Below, piece after piece: positions 7,732 to 13,752 of a DNA stretch of 13,752 bases (positions are counted from its first letter, which is position 1; each line of letters opens with the position of its first letter). Source of the stretch: Planctomycetaceae bacterium. Its GTDB lineage: Bacteria; Planctomycetota; Planctomycetia; Pirellulales; PALSA-1355. Location of the stretch: the NCBI GenBank assembly GCA_005773095.1, contig SXHT01000034.1, positions 1-13,752 of the forward strand, given 5' to 3'. Below the pieces are notes generated by a model that was given only the letters and a program-made list of their open reading frames with translations, did not search any database and was not told the origin of the DNA. The position numbers and the translations under genes were made by a program.

Positions 7732-7912
7732 TTCAGCTCCTTGCGAACTGGCAGATTCCCCGTTTCGAGGAACGTTGCACGGATCCACGGCACGCCGAAG
7801 TTGTGCGAGTTCAGCGTACTGGCCGCCGAGATGTCGTCAGTGTAATGGATCACGAAGATACGGCCGTCGTCAAGCTGGGTCCATCCTGAATAGCCCGGCT
7901 CATGCCCGCGGG
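7728..7912 (-). pseudogene. 3' remnant of a BNR/sialidase-like gene
   Basis: Only the last ~60 codons remain. GYSGWTQLDDGRIFVIHYTD and GVPWIRATFLE match the closing beta-blade of BNR-repeat sialidase/exo-alpha-sialidase-like proteins, where a Gly-x-x-x-x-x-Gln-Leu-x-Asp-Gly-Arg segment precedes a final strand with an Ile-x-Ala-Thr motif. The frame can be opened from an ATG at 7961, but residues before about HEPGYSG look unrelated to the family. The expected several hundred upstream residues are absent, and the DNA beyond about 7912 turns into repeat-rich sequence. The stop TGA (7730-7728) overlaps the ATG of the GH67-like gene. I read it as a truncated gene; the precise break is inferred. Confidence 0.6.
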
Positions 7913-7976
7913 AACAGGTGCCATTCGTTCCTCTGCTTCGCTCCACCTTGCGAGGCTTCATTTAGCAAGCGTAAAT

Positions 7977-8110
7977 GTTCACGGGCCGGGGACTGGCTCA
8001 TTTTCCCGGCGAGTTCAACGAGGTGTGTCGTCCTGTTGGGTGGTCGCCCAAGGTGGTTCCCGGGAAAAAGTGCCGGTCTACTTTCTTGGCTCCTCTCTGG
8101 GCCCGTGAAC
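7977..8110. repeat. 134-bp MITE/REP-like palindromic element bounded by perfect 11-bp inverted repeats
   Basis: GTTCACGGGCC at 7977-7987 is the exact reverse complement of 8100-8110. Inside, 7991-8009 (GACTGGCTCATTTTCCCGG) pairs with 8060-8078 at 16 of 19 positions. The inner and outer arms are offset by about 20 nt, so the fold is a nested, asymmetric cruciform or hairpin. No ORF of family type lies inside and no clear target-site duplication was found at the edges. It sits exactly where two neighbouring genes lose their 5' ends. Confidence 0.6.
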
Positions 8111-8170
8111 GGTTGCAACCCAAGAAGTCGTTTCAGGACCAAGAAAACCCAAGAAGGCGGTCCCGAAACG
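8111..8170. repeat. Palindrome, direct repeats and inverted repeat adjoining the element
   Basis: 8111-8120 is the perfect palindrome GGTTGCAACC, directly after the 11-bp inverted repeat. AACCCAAGAAG occurs twice (8117-8127 and 8146-8156). CGTTTCAGGACC (8129-8140) pairs with GGTCCCGAAACG (8159-8170) at 11 of 12 positions around an 18-nt loop. This density is well above that of the coding flanks and suggests a repeat insertion or a recombination scar. Confidence 0.55.
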
Positions 8171-8195
8171 TTGACAACGGGCCGCCCGTCAATGC

Positions 8196-8595
8196 GCTCG
8201 AGGGTTTCACGCCGCGACGGACCGTTTACGTCGCGATTGACCGGATGGATTTGCCGGGCTTGCTGCGATCGTTTGATTACCCCGATCCGACCGCCACCAG
8301 CCCGGCGCGCGACATGACGACCGTCGCTCCGCAGGCGCTATTCTTTATGAACAATGAATTCACGGTCGAGTGCGCGCGGCGCTTGATCAATCGGCCCGAC
8401 GTCGGCGGCCTTGCCGATCAGGCGGAGCGAGTCGATCGCATCTACCAGATCGTGATTGCGCGGCGGCCGGACGACGTCGAACTGGCGCTGGCGTGCGACT
8501 ACCTGCAAAAACACTCGCACGCCAACGAGGCGGAACGCTGGGTTGACCTGGCTCACGCCTTGCTGATGTCGAACGAGTTCCTGTTTGTCGATTGA
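8196..8595 (+). pseudogene. 3' remnant of a DUF1549/DUF1553 (PSD1) planctomycete gene
   Basis: The frame is open from an ATG at 7975, but family-like sequence starts only at about 8199-8216. FTPRRTVYVAIDRMDLPGLL, SFDYPDPTATSPARDMTTVA, PQALFFMNNEF and WVDLAHALLMSNEFLFVD are the characteristic end of the PSD1 (DUF1553) domain. Intact members are usually 700-1100 residues with a cytochrome c-like and a DUF1549 part; here only about 130 remain. The upstream reading frame crosses the palindromic repeats and is not credible protein. The intact DUF1501 gene starts 18 bp after the stop, which is the classic PSD1-DUF1501 gene pair. Whether any product is made from 7975 is unknown; loss of most of the protein argues for a pseudogene. 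Confidence 0.75.
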
Positions 8596-8612
8596 TTGCC
8601 GAGAGGAAATTC

Positions 8613-10016
8613 ATGTATTTATCCCGTCGAGAAATGTTACGCCGATGCGGCATGGGAATGGGCTTGATCGGACTGGCGGATCTGGTCGGCGACGAATGCG
8701 GCAGCGAGGCTCGCGGCGCGACCGTCGATCCCCAAAACCCGCTTGCTGCCCGCCCGCCGCACTTCCGCGCCAAGGCCCAACGTGTTGTTCACTTGTTCAT
8801 GAATGGCGGGCCATCGCACGTCGACACGTTCGACTATAAGCCGCTGCTGGCCAAATATCATGGACAACCGGTTCCGTCCGGCAACCTGCGAACTGAGCGA
8901 TTGACGGGCGGCCTGATGCAGTCGCCTTTTGCGTTTCGCCAATACGGGCAATGCGGATTGTGGGTCAGTGAGTTGTTCAGGAAGACAGCCGCGCACATCG
9001 ACGAGATCGCCGTAATTCGCTCGATGCAAGCCGAAGTGCCCAATCACGAGCCGTCGTTGATGTTGATGAATTGCGGCGACGGCCGCTTGCCGCGACCCAG
9101 TTTTGGTTCGTGGGTTACGTATGGGCTGGGGTCCGAGAACGGTAACTTGCCCGGCTTCATCGCCATGTGTCCTGGTGGATATCCGATCGTCGCGACACAC
9201 AATTGGCGGTCGTCGTTCTTGCCCGGCGCGTATCAAGGAACGTATCTCGATACCCAACACACGGACGTCGCCAGGCTGATCGCCAACATCCAAAACACTC
9301 GGCTGTCGCTCGACCAGCAGCGCGGGCAATTGGACCTCGTGCGAAAGCTGAACGAGCGTCACGCCGAGCGGCGCGAACGCGACGCGGCTTTGCAAGCGCG
9401 CATCGAGTCGTTCGAGCTGGCGTTTCGAATGCAAAGCGAGGCGACGGACGCTTTTGACATTAGCCGGGAGCCAAAACACATTCAAGACAGTTACGGCGGC
9501 GACACGCACGGGCGACAGTTGCTGATCACGCGGCGGCTGCTGGAACGCGGCGTTCGATTCGTCCAGGTCTGGAGCGGTGGCGGACAGCCGTGGGACAACC
9601 ACGATAACCTGGAAAACAATCACCGCAGTCTTGCGCAACAGTGGGACGGCCCGATTGCCGCGCTGCTGAGCGATTTGAAACAGCGCGGCATGCTGGAATC
9701 GACGCTGGTCTTGTGGGGCGGCGAATTTGGCCGCACGCCGGTCGCCGAGCGGCCGGCGCTAAACGGCCGCGACCACAATCATTATGGCTTTACCTGCTGG
9801 CTGGCCGGCGGCGGAGTGCGCGGCGGATATGCTCACGGCGCGACCGACGACTTTGGTTTTCAGGCGGTCGAAAAGCCAACGCCCGTCCACGACCTGCACG
9901 CCACCATGCTGCATTTGCTGGGCCTCGATCATAAGCGACTGACGTACCGCTACGCAGGCCGCGACTTCCGCCTCACCGACGTCCACGGCAACGTGATCCA
10001 CGACATCCTGACGTGA
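8613..10016 (+). CDS. DUF1501 family protein with Tat signal, sulfatase/phosphatase-like fold
   Basis: The start at 8613 is chosen over a TTG at 8592 because AGGA lies 5 nt upstream and the product then begins with a twin-arginine signal (MYLSRREMLRRCGMGMGLIG), giving 467 residues, the usual size. Family marks are LFMNGGPSHVDTFD (62-74), KYHGQPVPSG, NHEPSLMLMN, PSFGSWVTYGLGSENGNLPG, GGDTHGRQLLITRRLLERGV, FGRTP (about 371-375) and GRDHNHYGFTCWLAGGGVRG. DUF1501 proteins belong to the alkaline-phosphatase/sulfatase-like superfamily. They are very abundant in planctomycetes next to PSD1 genes, and their biochemical role is unproven. Export by Tat implies a folded, perhaps metal-containing, extracytoplasmic protein. 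It follows the PSD1 remnant by 17 bp and was presumably cotranscribed; its original promoter may be lost with the partner's 5' end. The sequence itself looks intact. Confidence 0.92.
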   Translation: MYLSRREMLRRCGMGMGLIGLADLVGDECGSEARGATVDPQNPLAARPPHFRAKAQRVVHLFMNGGPSHVDTFDYKPLLAKYHGQPVPSGNLRTERLTGGLMQSPFAFRQYGQCGLWVSELFRKTAAHIDEIAVIRSMQAEVPNHEPSLMLMNCGDGRLPRPSFGSWVTYGLGSENGNLPGFIAMCPGGYPIVATHNWRSSFLPGAYQGTYLDTQHTDVARLIANIQNTRLSLDQQRGQLDLVRKLNERHAERRERDAALQARIESFELAFRMQSEATDAFDISREPKHIQDSYGGDTHGRQLLITRRLLERGVRFVQVWSGGGQPWDNHDNLENNHRSLAQQWDGPIAALLSDLKQRGMLESTLVLWGGEFGRTPVAERPALNGRDHNHYGFTCWLAGGGVRGGYAHGATDDFGFQAVEKPTPVHDLHATMLHLLGLDHKRLTYRYAGRDFRLTDVHGNVIHDILT

Positions 10017-10017
10017 A

Positions 10018-10061
10018 GTATCGTTGCGACGCGCGTTTACGCAAGTCGCGCGATGCGATAC
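10018..10061. terminator. Nested inverted repeat between convergent 3' ends
   Basis: GTATCG (10018-10023) pairs with CGATAC (10056-10061), and inside them GCGAC (10026-10030) pairs with GTCGC (10045-10049). It starts 2 nt after the DUF1501 stop and overlaps the end of the minus-strand remnant. Its position suits a bidirectional terminator, but neither side has a strong U-tract. Confidence 0.35.
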
Positions 10062-10215
10062 CCCGGCGCTTTTGTGTCGAACAATTCCGGCAGCCAGCGT
10101 GCGCCGAGTCCCGGTCGTTCGGACAGCGCGTTCGTGCCGCGCTCGACGGTCATCGGCGGATCGATCAGATGCGGGTAGATTGTGGCGATGTGTGCGCAAA
10201 CCTTCTCTTGATATG
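10037..10215 (-). pseudogene. 3' remnant resembling an enolase-superfamily (mandelate racemase/muconate lactonizing) protein
   Basis: The minus frame ending at TAA (10039-10037) reads YPHLIDPPMTVERG then ERPGLGARWLPELF and a short basic tail. The pattern PP-x-x-V-x-x-G followed by x-x-P-G-L-G is typical of the last ~40 residues of mandelate-racemase/muconate-lactonizing enzymes, where PGLG closes the barrel near the C-terminus. The frame stays open to 10405, but residues before about 65 of that frame show no family likeness. All catalytic residues would lie in the missing part. The call rests on a short motif, so a different family remains possible. Confidence 0.42.
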
Positions 10216-10289
10216 TGACGCCGGCGACGGCGCCCGCGATGGCTAAACCGGAAAACAACGTCTTGCCGCTGCGCGGCACCCTGAATGAT

Positions 10290-10315
10290 GTAAATTCGTC
10301 GTTTTGACGATTTAC
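10290..10315. repeat. Hairpin at the junction of two truncated genes
   Basis: GTAAATTCGTC (10290-10300) pairs with GACGATTTAC (10306-10315) around GTTTT, giving a 10-bp stem with one bulged T. It lies between the 5' break of the minus-strand remnant and the 5' break of the plus-strand DUF4351-like remnant. Confidence 0.5.
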
Positions 10316-10325
10316 GGAGCAGTAG

Positions 10326-10556
10326 ATCGAAGGGAAACGCGAATCGCTATTAGCCCTGTTAGCTGCCAAGTTTGGGCGGATCGATGAAGCGCTTCGAACC
10401 CGCATCGAAGGAATTGGGGCCTTCGAGCAACTCGAAAAACTTCTCTTGCAAGTATTGACGATCGGTTCACCCGATGAGCTGAAATGGTGGCTTCCATTCT
10501 CGGCACAACATTACTCGAAACTTCGGGGATTCCTGCTGAGCCAGCGTACAAGCTGA
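10326..10556 (+). pseudogene. 3' remnant of a DUF4351-like (Rpn/PD-(D/E)XK transposase-associated) protein
   Basis: A coding-like plus frame begins right after an in-frame TAG (10323-10325) and ends at TGA (10554-10556). It reads IEGKRESLLALLAAKFGRID, then EALRTRIEGIGAFEQLEKLL and SPDELKWWLP. This matches the C-terminal DUF4351 pattern of an EGxREgLL linker, a RFG-like turn, RIE and a helix with LExLxxxxLxxxxxxEL. In intact proteins this tail follows a nuclease-like Rpn/PDDEXK_2 domain. No start codon or ribosome binding site precedes the fragment and the nuclease part is absent, so it is a truncated remnant. Family assignment is from pattern only. Confidence 0.5.
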
Positions 10557-10596
10557 AGAAATAATCCAGGAATATGTTCTATCGTAGAAATTCTCC

Positions 10597-12132
10597 TTAG
10601 CGTTCGAAGAGTTGCGGGTGGACGTTGAACCAGCGTGGGCGATCGGCATTGACCGCGTAGGCTCGCTTGGCGGCATCCACGTAGGCTTCGTGAGCCACGG
10701 CGAGGTCGTCGATCGCCGCTAGCAAGTAACTTTCAAAGGCTTGGACCGGGCGCTCTTTCACCCTGTCGTTAGCCAACTTCAGCTTGGCGTCCTGGACCAG
10801 ACGCTTTAAATCCGCGCCGGACATTCCGCGAGATTGCTCGATTAGCGCGGGCCAGCATTGCAGATCGGCGATGCGAACTTTGTCCGAAAACAACCGAGTC
10901 AATAATTCCTGTCTGGCATCGTCATCGGGCAGTCGAGTTTCCAGCCACAGCTCGATTCTTCCTGACCGGACCAAGGCCGGAGGAATGTTGCCCAGGTCCA
11001 TCGCCGTGAGCATGACGCAAACGCTGCTTGCACTCTTGCTCTCGAGTCCGTCCAGCTTCGTTAGCAAGTACCGATAGAGCCCATGCTCGCGCCCACTCTC
11101 GAAAATAACGTCGCTATCGTCGATGAAAACGATCGAGGGCGCGTTTTGGACGGCTTGCTGGAAAATCCAGTCAACTTGATAGTAGAAGCGATCGGTTCCA
11201 GAGATCATCGTTCCGTCGATCAGAAAGAACTTGCCTCGCAGGCGCCGCGCCAAAGCGCGACCCACCATGGTTTTTCCGGTGCCCGGTGGACCGGCCAAAA
11301 TCACGCCTCGTTTAGGCGTCAAGCCCAATTCGATCGCCAGTTGCGTGTTCTCCATCGGCAAAATAATATTCTCCTCCAACGCCTGCTTGATGTGGTCGAC
11401 ACCAATCAAGTCGTTAAGGGAGACGTCTTGAACTTCCTCCGTATCGACGTTGCTCGTCATGCCTTGCGATCGAATGAATTCGAGCAATTCTTCCGTACCG
11501 GTCTCGGAATTTTCGCTCAACCATCGACAGATTTGAATAAATTTCCGACAACTCATGTGTGGGGCAAAGCGATGGATGGAATCGAAGTCCAGGTGGGACC
11601 AACTCCGACCCGTCATATTGGATACCAGACAGCGGTAGTCCTCGATTGCAAAGTCCTCAATCGGGAATGACCAAGCGCGACCGGCAAGATCATCCGGCAA
11701 CGAACCGGCAGTCGACAATACGAGCCGGACTCGTTTCCTGGCCGCATGGTCCGCGACGGTGCGAAGCACGGTCGCGTAGTAGTTCGATCGAATATACTCT
11801 CCACAGTTTTGCGCATACTGATAGAAGTGATCGAAATCATCAACGATCACCAACGGGTGGTTCTCAATGGCTTCCGATAGAACTTGCTTGACTGCTTCTT
11901 CGATCGCGAAGGGATGCTTTTGAGCAGCAACTTCGACCAGGCTTTTGGCGTCAACCCAATATCCATCCGTCTGGCGCAGGAGTTTTTGCAGTACCGTCGT
12001 TTTGCCCATTCCCTCGCCGGCCCACAAGTGCAAGATCGGTGCCTGAGCTTCCCAGCGCGAGAGAAACTCGAAGGCCTGCGCCTGTGCCTGGCAGAGAATC
12101 GGCTGCTCGTCCTGGGTCGAAAGTGAGAACAT
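10597..12132 (-). CDS. Two-domain AAA+ ATPase with altered catalytic motifs
   Basis: 511 residues, two P-loop modules. The N-terminal one has Walker A GEGMGKTT (39-46) and Walker B LVIVDDFD (94-101), with a sensor-like LVLSTAGS at 137-144; it resembles DnaA/ORC-type modules. After a helical region (about 190-235) comes a Cdc48/FtsH-like AAA module with Walker A GPPGTGKT (281-288), Walker B IVFIDDSD (334-341), Arg-finger-like RSGR (389-392) and sensor 2 GMSGAD (436-441). In the second module the usual Walker B Glu is Asp, and the sensor-1 segment reads TAMD where ATN is usual. No protease, helicase or substrate domain is seen; the last ~50 residues are unassigned. The ATG at 12132 has no visible Shine-Dalgarno. 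Neighbours are gene fragments, so context gives no function. It could remodel proteins or act with a partner elsewhere. The AAA+ call is firm, the role unknown. Confidence 0.88.
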   Translation of the reverse strand: MFSLSTQDEQPILCQAQAQAFEFLSRWEAQAPILHLWAGEGMGKTTVLQKLLRQTDGYWVDAKSLVEVAAQKHPFAIEEAVKQVLSEAIENHPLVIVDDFDHFYQYAQNCGEYIRSNYYATVLRTVADHAARKRVRLVLSTAGSLPDDLAGRAWSFPIEDFAIEDYRCLVSNMTGRSWSHLDFDSIHRFAPHMSCRKFIQICRWLSENSETGTEELLEFIRSQGMTSNVDTEEVQDVSLNDLIGVDHIKQALEENIILPMENTQLAIELGLTPKRGVILAGPPGTGKTMVGRALARRLRGKFFLIDGTMISGTDRFYYQVDWIFQQAVQNAPSIVFIDDSDVIFESGREHGLYRYLLTKLDGLESKSASSVCVMLTAMDLGNIPPALVRSGRIELWLETRLPDDDARQELLTRLFSDKVRIADLQCWPALIEQSRGMSGADLKRLVQDAKLKLANDRVKERPVQAFESYLLAAIDDLAVAHEAYVDAAKRAYAVNADRPRWFNVHPQLFER

Positions 12133-12812
12133 AGAGGTACCCGGAAAAGGTTGGACAGGAGCATTTGAATAAATGATCCATCACGCTACCAGCCATAGAC
12201 ACGAATGGTCAATCAAAGTTCGCAATTGACGACAGCTTACCGGCACCGGGCACTTTCGGTACCACTCGACGTCTGTTCCAGTTCTGGGCCCTGGTTGAGC
12301 ACCGTCGCCGCGGGGGCGAAGCTGACAGCGTCTGAGAACGGCTGAGGGGCTCGCACGGGCGTGACGGCGTTAATATTCATCGCCATCGCGGTTTCGCGCG
12401 AGAACGTGTCGGCCGGGTCGCCCGAGTCGAAGATGCCCACTGCGGTAGCGGTCATCAGCCATTGCATCCAACGGCTCAGATCGCCGTCCTTGCGAGGCCA
12501 GTGAACCAGATGGAAATCCCGGCGCGCCGGGATCAGCACTTAGCCGAGAATCCGCATGGAAAAGCGCTAATTTTCGTCGGCCATGAGTGGCAGAAGGGCA
12601 GCAGAGTCGCCATACTTAGGGAAGACTTCGGTCCGCCCGTTACCATGATTTAGCACCTGATAACACAAACGGCCAATAGACGCGCGAGCAGTTCCAGGCA
12701 TGCCGCGCAATCTACCCTAAACCACCGCGCCACTTCTCGACTCTACCCTTTTCCGATTCAGGCTGCAATGACGCGATACTTTGCGAGCAGCAGCAGCGAT
12801 GATTCGACGGCG
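12133..12812. other. Gene-poor stretch between the AAA+ gene and the SGNH pseudogene
   Basis: About 680 bp with no recognisable gene, RNA or mobile element, apart from the doubtful minus-strand frame at 12237-12539. I looked for promoters of both flanking divergent genes and found no convincing -35/-10 pair. An 8-bp palindrome GGCGCGCC lies near 12521. Confidence 0.5.
12237..12539 (-). CDS. Doubtful small hypothetical protein, possibly a gene remnant
   Basis: This 100-codon frame begins with GTG immediately after an in-frame TAA (12542-12540) and ends at TAA. The product (MLIPARRDFHLVHWP...) has a hydrophobic patch RWMQWLMTATAVGIF around residues 23-37 and then a low-complexity Ala/Pro/Ser tail. 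I recognise no family. No ribosome binding site is evident for the GTG; an internal ATG at 12467 (MQWLMTATAVG) is an alternative. The stop directly ahead of the start suggests either a chance frame or a gene interrupted there. Low confidence that it is expressed. Confidence 0.25.
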   Translation of the reverse strand: MLIPARRDFHLVHWPRKDGDLSRWMQWLMTATAVGIFDSGDPADTFSRETAMAMNINAVTPVRAPQPFSDAVSFAPAATVLNQGPELEQTSSGTESARCR

Positions 12813-13752
12813 ATGAAGTACCGAAATGTTGCCCGACTCTTCCGTGACGTGCCGGTGTTGGTGTGCCTATTGGCGTAGGGAATCTTTGGCCAGTCGGAGG
12901 CGCTCGCCGTCAGCCTGAAGGTCCTATTTCTCGGCAACAGTATCACGCATCACGCGCCGGCACCGGAGATCGGCTGGTACGGCAACTGGGGGATGGCGGC
13001 CAGCGAGGAGTCGAAAGACTACGTCCATCGCCTGATGACCTCCCTGGGCACGATCCCGGGAATTCAGCCCACCGAGATGGTCACCAACATCTATCCCTTT
13101 GAAATTGGATACAACTCTTACAATGTAAACACCAGCCTCGCGGCGGAGTTGGCGTATAAACCGAACATCCTCGTGATGTCCATTGGGGAAAACACGGAAC
13201 AGTATCTCACCACGCAGCAAGCCCGAACCGATTTCAGGAACCGTTTGACGAGCCTGATGACAACCTTCAAGACCCTTGACAGCCATCCCAAGATTTTTGT
13301 GCGCAGTTGCTTTTGGACCGATAGACCGAATGCGGACGCAGCGATGGCACTGTCGGCCGCGGACGTGGGCGCCACCTTTGTGAGCCTTGGAAACATCGCC
13401 ACCTGGTCAAACATGGCCGGCGGAGAGGGGCGGTATCTCGATAATCTGGGCATCGCCACCCACCCCGGCGACGCAGGGATGTTGGCCATTTCCAATATCC
13501 TAATTTACGGCCATTCAACCGACGCTCGTGCCCGAGCCGGAATACTATTGGGCGCCAAGCGGATCGGCACAAGGCGGTAGCGGAACGTGGGGTAGCACCA
13601 TTCAGTGGCAAAATGGGGTCGACAACTACGTGGCCTGGGCCAATGGCAACGAAGCCCATTTCACCACCACCGCCGGCACGGTGCTCAACACCAGCAATCG
13701 CACGGTACTCGGATTGGTGTTCGCTAAAGGCGGATACACGCTCGGCGCCAGC
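12813..13752 (+). pseudogene. SGNH hydrolase fused to autotransporter-associated beta-strand repeat, broken by a stop and a frameshift (runs off right edge)
   Basis: From the ATG at 12813 the frame reads MKYRNVARLFRDVPVLVCLLA, TAG (12876-12878), then GIFGQSEALAVSLKVLFLG. This is one continuous signal peptide split by an amber codon at position 22. After it come SGNH block I GNSIT (Ser43), a GNWGM segment (57-61) and HPGDAGM with His217. No DxxH Asp precedes that His. Near 13500-13506 the reading must shift: the original frame drifts into non-family residues and stops at 13580, whereas the +1 frame continues as TAIQPTLVPEPEYYWAP, GGSGTWGSTIQWQNG and NRTVLGLVFAKGGYTL, a typical autotransporter-associated beta-strand (PATR) repeat. 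Removing one A of CTA-A-TTT restores one protein. An internal start at 12993 (ATG) would miss the catalytic Ser. An extracellular esterase on a beta-solenoid stalk is the inferred ancestral form. Sequencing error is an alternative for either lesion. Confidence 0.75.

Noticed and set aside
7975..8195. Using the ATG at 7975 as a true start for the PSD1 protein
   Set aside because: The first ~75 codons run through palindromic repeats, give Arg/Pro-rich sequence unlike any PSD1 protein and contain no signal peptide.
7905..8195. CRISPR array or integron attachment array
   Set aside because: Repeats are few, unequal and mostly inverted; there is no regular repeat-spacer unit and no cas or integrase gene.
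8637..9638. 333-codon minus-strand open frame opposite DUF1501
   Set aside because: Antisense shadow of a well-conserved family gene.

Overview
The window looks like part of a planctomycete chromosome (Pirellulales-like). The main taxonomic clues are a DUF1501 Tat-exported protein directly after the tail of a DUF1549/DUF1553 (PSD1) gene, secreted glycan-active proteins, and an SGNH hydrolase fused to autotransporter-associated beta-strand repeats. Coding DNA is GC-rich and Shine-Dalgarno use is mixed. The taxonomy is inferred from gene content, not from a marker gene.

Region 1 (1-5586) is a heavy-metal efflux locus, most likely for Cu(I)/Ag(I). On the minus strand lie a small secreted cysteine-rich protein, a large CusB-type periplasmic adaptor, and a CusA-type RND pump that runs off the left edge. 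The adaptor and pump genes overlap by 4 bp. The TolC-type outer membrane factor is divergent on the plus strand. Together they would form a tripartite pump. The adaptor is elaborated with an N-terminal CPMHP metal-binding module and two tandem C-terminal CC-x2-C modules.

Region 2 (5587-8595) holds a GH67 alpha-glucuronidase-like secreted hydrolase and the 3' end of a BNR sialidase-like gene, both on the minus strand, then a dense cluster of inverted and direct repeats (about 7977-8170), then the 3' end of a PSD1 gene on the plus strand. Both truncated genes have lost their 5' parts at this repeat cluster.

Region 3 (8613-10556) holds an intact DUF1501 gene followed by a second breakpoint of the same geometry. 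An enolase-superfamily-like 3' remnant (minus) and a DUF4351-like 3' remnant (plus) face away from a hairpin at 10290-10315.

Region 4 (10597-13752) holds an intact two-domain AAA+ ATPase with altered catalytic motifs, a stretch of about 680 bp with at most one doubtful small ORF, and an SGNH hydrolase/beta-strand-repeat gene broken by an in-frame amber codon in its signal peptide and a +1 frameshift between its two domains.

No tRNA, rRNA, CRISPR array or intact transposase was recognised. The right half reads as a decaying accessory region; the left half is an intact, probably functional metal-resistance module. I saw no clear evidence of a wholly new system. The most unusual items are the multi-module adaptor with its Cys-rich companion, the two matching breakpoints, and the divergent AAA+ protein.
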